The position numbers and the translations under genes were made by a program. Under the pieces are notes generated by a model. That model saw only the letters and a program-made list of their open reading frames with translations. It was not told where the DNA came from and did no database searches. A stretch of DNA of 34,987 bases. Source: Isohypsibius dastychi (taxonomy: Eukaryota > Tardigrada > Eutardigrada > Parachela > Isohypsibiidae). Below are positions 1 through 10,550 of the stretch, piece after piece. The stretch is taken from assembly GCA_034696485.1 (NCBI GenBank), contig JAQIWT010000110.1, positions 1 through 34,987 on the forward strand. The letters are read 5' to 3'. The first letter of the stretch is position 1. Every line of letters begins with the position of its first letter.

Positions 1-2149
1 ATGAGATGAGAGGGAAGGAGGAGGTCCGATCCATCGATTATACGCAGATTTCTCCCTTTCTGTTGAAATCTTATCCGTTTATACTGGTATCAATGTAAAC
101 TGAGGCATTGCTCGTGTCACGTAGAAAAATGATTGGCTGTTTCCAGAAAGAATCTTCCGAAGCTCACGGTTTCAGAATTTTGAGACTCAATTCGAGCTCA
201 CGGGTGTGGACGTGGATGTCAGGGTGTCCATTTTCCGGCGGAAAATCTCAGCCGGAAAGATTGTTTTATTTCCGGCAGGGTTGCCCGTCCGCTGTTAAAC
301 TGTTCCCTTGCTTTGACCAACACATACTGATATTGTACATCGTGAATAAATATTATCAGGAATGCGCAGTTGGATGTGGTTCGTCAACCGAGCGGTGGGA
401 AAACACTGGCGGACCTGTCTCGATTTTTTCTTTAACTTCAACGAGCTGCAACATATCAGGCTTGTTTTGGAAAAAAATTACTCTTGGTGCCTGATCACAA
501 AAGATGGGAGCGTTTCACAAACTTGAATTACAGGATATCAAATAGAGTTAAGCTATCATCTTTAGGTCATGAGGATCGAAATGTCTGATCCGAGTTTTCT
601 GGGAAGACGTCAAGAACCCGAGGTGGTTCCATACCACAAACTCCAGGGAAAATTAGTTCCAAATCTCCAGCTCCAGTTTCGAGTTTAGCGGACCTGAGTT
701 TTCGAGTTCTTAAATGTTGATGAAACATCCGTATTTGCTGATTGTTGCTGAAGATGGTCTCATACGAGCAGCAGATCGCTCAAAATCAATCGAATCTCTG
801 ACTGCGGAATCGCTATGCGGGTGGAGCAGATGTGAAGGTTGAGCAGCAGGTGAAGCTATCAAGGATGTGGCGAACTGGTACGAAAACCTGGAAATCGGTG
901 AAGCTATGGTTTATTGCACTGCGACTTAACCAATTTGGCGTGTTTTTTTTCGGTGTCGAGGGTGGTTCGAGATCTACTCTTTCGTGGTTTGCCAATGTAC
1001 ATTTTCGCTTTCAGAAAAAACTGAGAATGGTTTTTGAGCTAAACTCGAACTCTATAGTTGAGTGAGTTGGACTGACTCACAAAACGAGACCAGCCACCAA
1101 TTATAGGTTGAAGATGGGCTGGATTTCACTATCAATGATCACGTCCTAAGGGGTAACTGAAATTATGGTGACCTAGAGAGAAAAATTGTGGCGGTCCGTA
1201 CCGGTCAAAAGTTATCAATGATTTACTCAACTCGAACATTTCACGATGAACGGTTGAATCGGCAGGTACATAGGGGTCTGGTGGTTGAGTTCGCTTCTCG
1301 GGCAGGGACAGTTGGAATGTTCCGGTATCCTCGGTATGATTGACTCGCGACAGTCCATAGCTACTGAGTTTCCATGATATGTAGGACTCGTTTATTCGGT
1401 TAAATGATACGACTCCTGATATTTTTACAATGACTGTACAGAGCTCATGCTTTAGGTATTTCAATCAAATTTCGGTTTCAAGTACGGTGAATAACAACTG
1501 CACAGAGCAAAATTCTGTCGAATAAGCGGAAGGGAAGTATGCTTTTCTTAACGTTCAACCCAAAAGAGCTTTCCCCGCAATGAAATATTCGACTCTCTAA
1601 TGGCGATCATCGATTTTGGGATCCATCGCGGCCTGGAGAGCTGCATGTTCTGCTTGAAAAGCAGGAAGCAAGTCATTCTTTTGAGCAACTCCAAGTTCAA
1701 TGTTGTTTGCTAAAATCGGGACACAGATATCGACGCCGTAAATCTCATCAATTTCGCCTGCCGTTGGTGGTTTGTTGCCGACAATGCCTTGCGTAGCAGC
1801 AACAAGGAACCAGAGTTCTTTCGGTGTCCGCACATTTTTCGTTGATATTTTGTACGAAATTCGGGTTCAGTGTTTCTCAAATGAGTGATTATACAGCGCC
1901 AAAGTATTGTACATTGCTACCGATGAAGCAGGCCTATTGAGCGTCTGTAGTTTTCATGAGAATCGTCGATCAACAGTCTTGATTGAAGACTGTCACGCAC
2001 TGCCCGAAGCCATCCTGACAACGTGCTGTGCTTCAGCCTCCATTACAGGATCGAACAAGAAAAAAGAAAACGTTGTTGAGAGCTGTTGAGGAGCACATCA
2101 CATTCATACCATATATTTGCACTTCTAGGCGGTCATCCATCAAGGATTA
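1..2149. other. no recognised gene
   Basis: I find no recognisable protein family, RNA gene or repeat end in this stretch. Open frames at 108-494 (+), 1132-1464 (-) and 1597-1866 (-) have protein-like composition, but I can attach no family, convincing start or splice sites to them. It could hold exons of an unrecognised gene or older repeat DNA. Confidence 0.4.
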
Positions 2150-2690
2150 GGGTACCCTTGGGTTGGGTCAGAGCGGTGTAATCCATGGTGCACTTCGTGG
2201 GTTACCAATTTCCAACCCATGGTTGGACATTTGATTTCATGCAACGGCATTCGTAGGAGAGTTTTTTGGTGTTTTATGAAAGATTACGACTCCGTTTTCT
2301 ATGTAGAACATGATGGTTGTCATTTCAGCTTCATTCCACCATCTGTCCTCAACTTCCATTGAATGTCAAGGAGTTCCATCGGCATGGTAAATAGTTCTGT
2401 TTTAAGGTGTGTAAATCGATTCGATAGTTTACACTTGAAAACAGTTCTAAAGGAGACGAAATATCATTTTCCTGATAGACTCCTCGATATTGCTCATCAT
2501 GAACAACACGGCAAATGTTTTTGTTGACATTGGAACCGAAAAATGGAATTTCAACTGTCAACATCCAATGGAAGTTGAGTCCAACCTGAATCGTATTCTT
2601 GCATAACACCCGAAGACTCCTATAAATTCCGTGGCACGAAATGGAATGTCCAACCCATGGGTTGGAAATTGTAACTTCTCCTTGGACTTC
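2150..2690. mobile_element. TIR/MITE-like element, family 1 copy A
   Basis: The left arm (about 2193-2280) and right arm (about 2601-2690) are imperfect inverted repeats of roughly 90 bp. Both contain the blocks AATTTCCAACCCATG and GGTTGGACATT, followed by a TTTCrTGC-ACGG-ATT-TAGGAG stretch. The left arm extends outward to about 2150 through a segment (CTTGGGTTGGGTCAGAGCGG) that recurs in inverted orientation at 18812-18860. The 320-bp centre has no coding potential. I infer a non-autonomous DNA element; no clear target-site duplication was found, so the superfamily is unknown. Confidence 0.55.
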
Positions 2691-2700
2691 CCATTTTTTT

Positions 2701-3217
2701 GAACCCAGGGTTCACAAACCGCATTTTTGAGAACCGTTCAAGGTCCGAAAACCCCGGTTTCTTGAAGCCAGAAGGACAATGTTTTTTTGTGAACACTTGA
2801 TGTCCTAACCTTGCGGTTTCTCAGCTGAAGTACGGTGGCCATTTCCTATATCTTCAAATGGACAATTTACTATGTTTTGCGGCATAGAATCGAGTCAACA
2901 GTTTCAAAAATGTAAAACCCGGAAACTCAAACTGAACTGCATGTTCTACATACTGCGTCCTACCGTACTCCGAATGTGATTTGTGACAAGAAAACGCTGT
3001 AGTATAAGATCAGCTATTTTCTCTACTTCACAAATGACAAAAACCTTCAGGTGCAGGAAGTGAAACCCATTCTACTGGGTATTTTACTTCTGCCGAGATT
3101 CTGCAAAGTTCGTAGAATAAATTCTCACAAAACAAACATCATTTTTTTGGGTTCATGAAAACGGGATTTGTGAACCTTGACCGGTTCAAGAAAACGAGGC
3201 TCAGGAACACCGGGTTC
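2701..3217. mobile_element. TIR/MITE-like element, family 2
   Basis: The ends 2701-2770 and about 3148-3217 pair as inverted repeats of around 70 bp with roughly 70 percent identity. Both begin GAACCC reading inward and contain TTTT-TGAACC, TCAAGGT and CCCG-TTTC-TGAA blocks. The arms also contain short internal repeats of GGTTCACAAA/GAACC type. The element abuts family 1 copy A and has no coding content. The flanks are T- and A-rich and give no clear target-site duplication. Confidence 0.5.
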
Positions 3218-3499
3218 AAAACTTGAGTGCTTCATTCGGCAAGAGCTTGAGAAATAGCTCACTAGGTCAGAAAAGATCCAAGCAGGTCGAGCTCTTCTGC
3301 AGTGAAGAATTCCAGATCTGGTGTGCTTCAAAATATCAGGATAAGCGCAGACTCGAATCTACCCCGGTCTCCTCCCCAAACCAAAACATCGCACTTGGGA
3401 GATTCAGCTGTAGACAAATCATCGACCCGTTTCTTCTTCACTTGTGAGCAATTCGCCTTGGTGGTGCTTGCCTGTTCGATTTGTGACGTTTTTCCAACG

Positions 3500-3888
3500 C
3501 CGGATCTGGTTGATATACGTTTTCATGGAGAGCGGAGTGGCTTCGTGCCTGAAGTACCAAAATATTTGCATCAACAATCACGACGAATACAACAGAATTT
3601 AATCAACATAGTCTGCCGATGCATTGGAGACCATCATTGTTCTGCAGAGTTTCCTCGTTTTGAGACCCCATTGGAGTTGAAAGAACTTTACGCTGGCACT
3701 TGGCAGTTTCTACAGGGTTAACTCCAGATTAGAACCAACTACCTCTGTCATCCAACGGTTTTTGATCCCTCTGATGTCGGAGCGACCAACACCGTAACGT
3801 GCTTTCGTTTCTTTGTAGTTCATTTCTTGGTTTTAACTATATTTGAGACGTACCGAATCTTTTCCTCAACAGTGAACAGTGGTTCCAT
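3500..3888 (-). pseudogene. pogo/CENP-B-type transposase N-terminus, broken
   Basis: A minus-strand frame starts at an ATG (3886-3888) and reads MEPLFTVEEKIRYVSNIVKT before a stop at 3820-3822. The next frame carries on with KARYGVGRSDIRGIKNRW, the helix-turn-helix signature of pogo/Tigger/CENP-B-like DNA-binding domains, and stops near 3710. A third frame (about 3580-3500) has a WYFRHEATPLSMKTYINQ segment resembling the second CENP-B-type helix domain (WF..R....PVS...I). At least one frameshift and two stops separate these pieces. No DDE catalytic domain is visible downstream. I infer a relic of a DNA transposon; the superfamily call rests on motif resemblance only. Confidence 0.5.
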
Positions 3889-4218
3889 GCGTTCTTACGA
3901 ATTCGCAGTATTTTGTCTAGGGAATAATTCTCGCGCTAGAGGGAAGAGCTTAGCAGCAGCAATGCGTCTGTGAAACCTGTATCTCCCTGAGCGGCACATT
4001 TAACCCGTTTAGCAAAGGAGGGCACAGTCGGACCTTGTTTCCACTGAATTGCAGTCTCTGTTAAAACATCGTGAGACATGATGCTGGTTAGGACAAGAAC
4101 TGTGTCTTGAGGTATTTCGTGAGAACATTGGAACAAGTCAACATAAGACAACGATGTGGAACACATATAACAACATATAACACATTTAAAAATAACAATC
4201 TCACACGTACCAGGGCAC
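3889..4218. other. no recognised gene
   Basis: Spacer between the transposase relic and the foldback element. Nothing coding is recognised. Confidence 0.4.
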
Positions 4219-4671
4219 TCATGGAACGCTGGAACACTGTCAACAGCCAGAACAACAGTCAACACAATCTCTACATAGCGGGGACCTCATGGAACACTGG
4301 AACACTGGAACACTGTCAACAGACAGAACAACATTCAACACAATCGTCCACATACTGGAATACTCATGGAACACTGGAACATGGTAAACTGCTGGAGCAG
4401 GGTTGACATGAAACCATAATTATTACTCACTGAACAAGCCTGGCAGTACGCTATTTCTGGCAAACCCCTTCACTAGCACTTCTACTGCCGTCCAGCTCGA
4501 CTGTTGACCGTGCTCCATGAGGACCCCACTATAAATGAGATTGTGTTGACTAAATTCTGGCTGTTGACAGTGTTCCAGTGTTCCAGGAGGATCCCACCAT
4601 GTTTGAGAGTGTGTTGACTATGTTCTGGCTGTTGACAGTGTTCCAGTGTTTCGGTGTACCAGTGTTCCAGA
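4219..4671. repeat. foldback element with tandemly repeated arms
   Basis: The left arm (4219-4402) and right arm (4485-4671) are inverted copies of each other around an 80-bp spacer. Each arm is itself made of two or more units of about 75-85 bp containing GGAACACTGTCAACAGCCAG, then AGTCAACACAATCTC and a GTGGGG-CCTCATGG block. In the right arm the same words appear as CTGGCTGTTGACAGTGTTCC. Within units the 10-mer TGGAACACTG is repeated one to three times. There is no coding content; long frames here merely reflect repeat periodicity. I infer a foldback-type element or a palindromic satellite fragment. Confidence 0.7.
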
Positions 4672-5987
4672 TACATTTGTCTGAAACAAAGCGAAGTACT
4701 CTGGTGAACCTCAAAAGAATTTTTTAGTCCAAACTTTGAACAACCGTGGAGTCTCAACAGCTGATGCAGGTTATATGGAGTCATATCGACCTTAGTGGTT
4801 GATGCAGATCGCCGTATGACCTGACCTTCAGGACTGTTCTTCCCGCAAGCCGAGCTGTAATCTCTTTCAAATGATGCATACAAAGAATTTTTGGTGCTTC
4901 AAAGCATCAATCTCGACGGCAAATAACCGAATTAAAAATCAAGCAGATACAGAAAAAGCAACCCGATTGGATGTTCATAAAACCGCTTCAAATCATTCTT
5001 AGCCAAACATTGCTCAACAACTTGTTGAACTCTGCTCCCAAGCTGCCTGGTAAAACGCACTGCATTTAGGTGATTGCAGCCAGGTTTTTCGTTGAATTTT
5101 GATTAACGTACGCCTCCATGTTATCGTCCTCCTGGCAGCTGAGTTGGTACTGAACTCAGTGCGAACGGGTCATGTTTTATACGTCGGTCCCTTCTGTGAT
5201 GAGCCTTCAAAATTTTGGGGTTTTGGTTTGATGACATGTTTCTAAAGATGGGCTTAACAGCAGGAGAGCCAAAATGATGTTACTTTTGGTTGTAACGAGT
5301 TTAACAATATTATAACGTGGTTAACATTCGTAACACTATTATAACAAATATTTTTGAGATGGTCCGTTATGTTACGTCAGCCCTTTCAACAGGGCAGATA
5401 TATGTCTGACGCTAATATGTCTAACAGAAGATGCCGATGTTACGATTAAATTTGACTTGTTACTCTGAACACTCAGAACTGTCACACAACAACACTGGCA
5501 TAAATTACAGTAAGCAATGTTCATACACTTTCTGCAGTCTCGGGTATGGGAAACTTATGTGTTATGAGTTCCCGTTCTCGTTCACGTATTTTAAATGATT
5601 CGCCAGGATCTCGCTCGTATAAGCTCACGTCCAAGACAATTGTGATGCAATCATGAAGTCTCATTTTTGATAGTTTTTTTTCACGCCTCATCATTGACAC
5701 ATTGATCATGAGAAAAACCGTTCAGTTCCCTTTGTTGTTTTGTTTCAGAATGTCAGCATGCATATGCGAGCGGAGAGCAAACACTCATCGATGTTGGATT
5801 GGAACCCAGTCGCTGTTGTGGTACTTTACGAGCACTTTTGACAGCATTAAAGAAAAACACCTCTCGATGTGTTCGAATTTTGATTGGTTTCTCCCATGCT
5901 GAAGTTCTTCAGATAAGAACATAATTTGATCTTTACGTGATTTGATTAGGATGTGACTAAAAATTTTAGTTTCGCTCGCTCTGATGG
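4672..5987. other. no recognised gene; AT-rich patch
   Basis: No gene is recognised. Around 5290-5360 is an AT-rich patch with short recurring TAACA/TATTATAAC words. Open frames at 5521-5709 (-) and 5785-6180 (-) show no family signature. Confidence 0.4.
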
Positions 5988-6145
5988 AACGGGATCCCGT
6001 TACGTAACGAGCGTGATGCATTGATGTAAATGCATCACTATTTTGAGGACTGAGGTCATGCATCGATGAATATTTCGGGTCTGGTTTTTCAAGGTTGCAT
6101 CCGATGCATGATATATCTTTCCGGCGCGCATCGATGCAAAGATCA
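5988..6145. repeat. cluster of perfect palindromes and hairpins
   Basis: AACGGGATCCCGTT (5988-6001) is a perfect 14-bp palindrome overlapping the perfect 12-bp palindrome CGTTACGTAACG (5998-6009). A 10-bp perfect stem, GTGATGCATT/AATGCATCAC with a 6-nt loop, follows at 6013-6038. A further inverted pair built on ATGCATCGATG/CATCCGATGCAT spans about 6057-6110, and GCATCGATGC lies near 6127-6136. No known element end is recognised. Confidence 0.6.
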
Positions 6146-6204
6146 CTAAAAAAATCAGCCAAAAAGTCGAAAATAACCACGAATATGGTTCATTTGAACC
6201 ATTA

Positions 6205-6860
6205 AACTCCAAGGGGGAGCTGCAAGACTGGGGCCAGTCTCAAACCTCCACGACTTTTTGACAATTTTTTTGTCACAGCAAATATTTCCATGCCAACAGC
6301 AGCTTAGTGAGTGATCCGAATTCAGTGTTCCTCATGTCAACTCGCACCCTAAAACAAATTGTTAACAGCAGCAATCCGTCTCAAGTGAAGAAAGTATTGG
6401 CATGGAAGAAACCTAAAATGCACAGAAAACGGCTATTATCGGTGATTTTCGTGGTTTTCTGAAGTGCAGGAACCGAGAAAGTTAGAACGTGATCCACAGG
6501 ACATATCAGTTTGTCTGTGGTTTTCTTGGCTACCACGAAGGTAATTTCAGAGACCGGTTTAATCCACCAGCAGCGTCAAACCAAAAATAACAAAGGGGTT
6601 TTTGACGATTCTGATTTCACGGGCGAGCTGTATCTTATCGGAGCCTCACCCAATCTGGAAACATCTGCCTTGAAAAATGTTGCTCTTCAGAAACTAAACA
6701 TAAAAAGTCTCAAAGAGGCGGAAAGAAAGAATTTGTTCTCGGTTTTGGTAGAATTCAATTTTTTGCCAAGCCAAAAACTTCTGACCATTTCTTTTTGTTT
6801 TGACGCTCATGGCGAAAATCACTGGTTTATCGTAAAACTGTACAACCAATCAGACTGAAT
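6205..6860 (+). repeat. dispersed repeat, copy A, with weak coding relic
   Basis: This stretch matches 10845-10975 and 11740-12105 in the same orientation. Shared blocks include GGGGGAGCTG, TCCATGCCAACAGC, AAAGTATTGGCATGG, GAACGTGAT-ACrGG-CATATCA and a TTTTGACGATT block. The frame at 6511-6858 (non-ATG opening) and its counterpart in copy B both give a peptide with a conserved YL-GASP-L segment, so the repeat may derive from a coding element. I recognise no family. Copy A has no large insertion; copy B is interrupted by about 760 bp. Confidence 0.6.
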
Positions 6861-7588
6861 TCTGCGTCGACTGTACTGAAATTGGGGGGGGGGGGGGTGT
6901 AGCTAGGTAACGACGGGTTGCCATCGGAAGCTCTCGATCTGAAATCACGACGCTGCCATCAGAAGTTTCCGATCTGACGACCCTCCTGCCCCCTTTGCCC
7001 TGGTCCTAAAGAGCGACTGTGAGATGCCTGGTGATGCTGCTGCTCTTTATACTCTGCAGATAATCGCACGGAGACCCCCGCCTCCCATTCTGGTTCCGAT
7101 GCCTCGTAGTGCTGTTGCTCTTTATCCTCTGCAGGTAATCACACGGAAATCCGCGATTTAACCTCCAATTCGCAACTAAATAATGGCACGTAAGGGAGCT
7201 TTCTGAAGTATTTTCCGACGCAGAAACAGGTTTTTCAACTCGAAAAAGCGTTCTCAAAATCACATCTGTGTCACTTTAAGGTATCTCAAAGTCATACAGG
7301 TCGCTCTGAAGTTACACAGAGTGTTAATGTAACACGTTAAATAAGTACCCACATTCAAATCTTTTTTCCAGATCAAAGGAGAAGTAGTGGACGAATGTGA
7401 CCGAAAATGGCCGACCAAACTGTCAGATTATGCATATACCTGTATTGCGATTAGCTAGGTTGGGAGTCAGGTGGTCACGACTTTTCCATGGTATTTCTTC
7501 GGCTTGAGGCAAGGTTATACTACGGATATTCTTTTTTTCTGGCTGGGGTACACCAAATCAATCAAAAGCAACAAGGTGAAAACACTGA
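6861..7588. other. no gene; poly-G tract and tandem duplication
   Basis: A 14-G run lies at 6884-6897. At 7023-7160 a segment of about 55 bp (GATGCCTSGTrrTGCTG-TGCTCTTTAT-CTCTGCAG) is present twice with a period of about 76 bp. Nothing else is recognised. Confidence 0.5.
7022..7160. repeat. two-copy tandem repeat, ~76-bp period
   Basis: Both copies contain GATGCCT, TGCTCTTTAT, CTCTGCAG and AATC-CACGGA in the same order. They differ at scattered positions, so the duplication is not recent. Confidence 0.6.
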
Positions 7589-7679
7589 CAAAAACCTACT
7601 CGACACCTTCAAAGTCGAAACACGCAAGTTGCAAAAACCTACTCGACACCAACCAAGTTACAAAAACCTACCCGACACC
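7589..7679 (-). repeat. 3' tail repeats of the LINE
   Basis: Three copies of a 19-bp unit lie just past the stop of the polyprotein; two are exact and one differs by a single base. Spacings are 43 and 29 bp. They lie where LINE 3' untranslated regions often carry short tandem repeats, so they are probably part of the element and not unrelated satellite. Confidence 0.65.
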
Positions 7680-7703
7680 CAATGATCAACAAAAAACGAG
7701 CAG

Positions 7704-10490
7704 TTACGCGACAGCCCTCCGGTTCAAAACTGTAGAAATGTCTGCGAAAGGTTTTGAATCAGGAAGAGAGCCGAGAACAGAGGCAGCATTTCCCCGCTGG
7801 ATTTCCAAACAAATCTTCTGACGTAAAAACTCCAGCGATCGTTTGTCTCCGGTCTTTTCCGCAACTTTTCCTCCAATTTCAGCAATGGTGGAAATGGCTG
7901 ATGCTCCCCATGAACCAAATGTTTCAAATCCGAGCGGACTGAAGAGAAAACGGCTTTGCAGATTCCGCTATTTCTCTTCCTTTTTCCGCTCAGCGAGATA
8001 AGCCGCAAAACCAACTGACGTGCTGCATCCGATAACATAAAGCTAATGTGTCGACAACAGTGACGTCCCATATGAGTGCTCTTCCCTGACTCCAAGGAGT
8101 GGAAGTCATACCGTCGGGTCGTTTGCCATACCCGCGATCAAGACCCGGTGGTTCCAGTATAGACTGGAAGTCGCAGTGGCTAACGCTCTTTTCACCGCTC
8201 CATTCAAGGCACTATGGTGCATATGCCTCCCGGCGCTATTTTTGCAGGATAAATCGTGTCGTCCAGTCTCATCCATCTCCGTCCCGCAACGGCAAGTGTG
8301 GGGCTCACACAGTTTAGTCCCGAGTCGCGAACCGACTGACACGCGAAGGCAGTCATCATGAAGCCAGTTCGAACAGTAGCGATCGGCAAGGCGTTCAGCC
8401 AACATCCAGATTCTCGGGTCGACACTGCCAGCAGACGCGTTTTTTCCGTCGGCTGAGCTGCCTCAATCAAAAGGTCATGACGCACTTTCACGATTGGCGA
8501 GTCCCAATCCCGCTGACGGCCTCTATTCTCAACGGACGGCACACCCACACCAGAGAAATTTTTCCAAATTATTCCTGGGCCTAATGCGACAGAGTCCACA
8601 TCAAACTCTGGGAACATCAAGGTTATCAAACTGCGAACGGAGAAAATGGAAGCCAAATAGGCTGAAAGTGCGATTTTTCCGGCGTGTCTGATCCCGATGC
8701 CACCTTCTTTGACGGGCATCGATGCTTCAGCCCAAGCTCCTCCATTGATCTGGGTGTTCGTAATCCTAGATAGAGACAATCGAATTACTTCATCGAAATC
8801 CGCTAGTTGATGTTCAAAGCGGTAAGCTGGACAGCTTCTGAGCACGTAGAGCAGTTTTGGTGAGCTCAGACAGTTCTCGAGGATGAACAGTGCTTGGTGA
8901 GCAGAGAGCACTTCCAGCCGAGACATTAGGAGTTTCACTTGTCCGGTTTTTTCCTGCATGGCGAGTAGAATAGCTTCGTCGATGAGAGGCGAGCCAAGAA
9001 GAGTCCAAGCGGTCTTATTCAGGACCGAAATATCCGGCGAAATTCTTTTCATCAGAGCTTCTGCATTCTTTCGCTCTTCCAAAGTTCCACCAAATACGAA
9101 AAGTTCTGATTTCAAACTGTTGAGTTCCAGTCCCACGTTGGTGCCCTCCTCAATCACAAACTGAAGATCAACGCATGACAGTGTGTGGTTCATCGCAAAC
9201 AGTCCCATCATCAAGATACCAGCAGTTGAAGTTTGAATTCAACTTTTCCGTCAGAAAGCGTATGATGATGCAGAATAACAGTGGACCAAGTGGATCACCC
9301 TGATGAACTCCCGTCGCCGACTCTAGTAGATGATCGCCGAAAAACAAGTGGGACGCTTTACGATACATTTGTGAGAATATAGACAACATTAGCTGTGCTC
9401 TGTTTTTGCTGACTGACTGATGACGGTACGTGCTCTGCCCGTAATCAGTTCGTTGGAGAAAAAAATCAGCTTAGCCGCGCCAGTCCAACCTTGGCGGACT
9501 GATAACAGGAACGCAGTGCAATGTTTTGGTTTCGCGAATCTGTTTTTTTTGGCGGAGCTGACTTAATCAAAGTGAATGACTGAATTCTGAGTATACCATG
9601 AATTTGGCGGGCGAGGATACTTTTGATTTTCAGGTGATTGTCATTTGCATCTGTTGACTACACACGAGGAATTTTGAGAAAAGATTTAAACGGAAATGGT
9701 TTTATTGACTTGGACGATCGAATATTCAATCCCAGTATTAAATAAGTCGTAGAACGAGCAGATGATCAAATCAAGTTAAAATATGGCGTTTCTCCTTCTT
9801 GCCAGACTTGGACTCATTTAGGCCTGAATGGTGGGAAAACAAATCCGGGTAACTTCGAGATCAATTTTCTCACCAAAATCAACGACAATTTTCCATGTTC
9901 ATAGACTTAAGAATTGGACATGTCGCAAAAACTTCCGAGGTAGTCAAGGGATGGATTCCGATAAATGTTAATTTGATGATGATGTTTATAATTTCGAGAA
10001 TATTTTGGGCATCATGTCATCCATTCGGGAAAAATCGCAATCAAACCGATTTTTGTGAAAGCATTAAAATCGGAATGTAAAGTGTACCAGGGCTCACGCG
10101 CTTGTGTTGCCGGGGCCACCCAGCAAATCGAGCGTGTCAGTCAGATACGGTAAAAAGACAAAATAGCGTTCGAAGCGGGCTGCTCTTACCCGTCAGTCGA
10201 GAGAGAGACCGTCAGATACCAGTCCGTCAGTCAAAACGATGCACGGCTAAGGCTCTCTTATGTCGAAGTATTCCGGTATGCTTGACTTTACGGCATCTAA
10301 CATACGGTCACGACGAATGGAGTTGAATGCGTTCTTGAAATCCAGTTTGACGAGAGCTGTGATGGAACTGGCAGAGCAAATATCGGATATTCTTGGATTA
10401 CGGACAGATGATGTGAACAATGGGCAAAGCTTTGACCTTTTTCTACCATTTGAAAGGCAGTCTCGTTTTCTTCTGGGTTCAATCATGAGC
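7704..10490 (-). pseudogene. LINE reverse transcriptase polyprotein, broken
   Basis: Reading the minus strand, the domains come in the right order. RT motif A (LVKLDFKNAFNSI, about 10350-10300) comes first. After the nested element come LFFGD, the GVHQGDPLGPLLFC block and the catalytic WYLDDGT (YLDD at 9206-9217). Then follow the thumb and a conserved GGIGIRHAGKIALSAYLAS stretch, a zinc-binding-like CEPHTCRCG..D..GRHDLSC..SAGRH segment (about 8310-8230), and a terminal KRPDGMT-PW-W-DVT-VDTLA block and FETFGSWG segment. These last two are characteristic of one invertebrate LINE lineage whose clade name I cannot fix. Frameshifts occur near 9200, 8390 and 8120, with stops near 8000. The terminal frame ends at a stop at 7704-7706. 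It would have copied element RNA at a nicked target. Confidence 0.82.
9392..10247. mobile_element. DNA element (TIR) inserted in the LINE RT
   Basis: The left end GCTGTGC followed by TGTTTTTGCTGACTGACTGA pairs with the inverted right end GCCGTGC followed by GTTTTGACTGAC. Both are bounded by TA (9390-9391 and 10248-10249). Subterminal GACTGACGG-type words recur in both arms. The element interrupts the RT domain between motif A and the LFFGD/GDPLG block, so it landed after the LINE. It holds no transposase and is non-autonomous. RT spacing suggests the true ends could lie about 10 bp further out, so the TA duplication is tentative. Confidence 0.65.
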
Positions 10491-10550
10491 TCACGTAAAT
10501 ATCCTTACAACAGATATTTCCGCCGTATAGTGTTGCATAATTCTTGATCA

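Larger units (their letters stand above)
7589..10550 (-). mobile_element. decayed non-LTR retrotransposon (LINE), nested insertion
   Basis: A minus-strand LINE remnant. It runs from reverse-transcriptase motif A near 10.3 kb to the end of the polyprotein at 7704 and a 3' tail with three CAAAAACCTACTCGACACC copies (plus-strand sense) at 7589-7607, 7632-7650 and 7661-7679. The body is split by a separate DNA element at 9392-10247. Several frameshifts and stops show that the copy is dead. The 5' boundary is unclear; degenerate sequence out to about 10.7 kb may also belong to it. Confidence 0.8.

Noticed and set aside
108-494. 128-codon plus frame
   Set aside because: No family motif, no ATG at its opening codon and no splice context; its length is within chance for this DNA.
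945-965. GGTTCGAGATC, resembling a tRNA B box
   Set aside because: The B-box CC is missing, and no A box or cloverleaf was found.
1597-1866. Minus frame with protein-like composition (PKELWFLVAATQGIVGNKPP)
   Set aside because: It has no usable in-frame ATG and no convincing splice acceptor, and I know no family. It could be an internal exon but is not supportable.
1907-2089. Plus frame with YIATDE, recalling O-fucosyltransferases
   Set aside because: The match is six residues long and the remaining sequence does not follow the family.
4482-4883. 133-codon minus frame
   Set aside because: It is read-through of the foldback repeat units, not a gene.
7589-7679. Regular short repeats considered as a CRISPR-like array
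   Set aside because: Three copies at uneven spacing in an animal LINE tail; no spacers of constant length and no cas genes.
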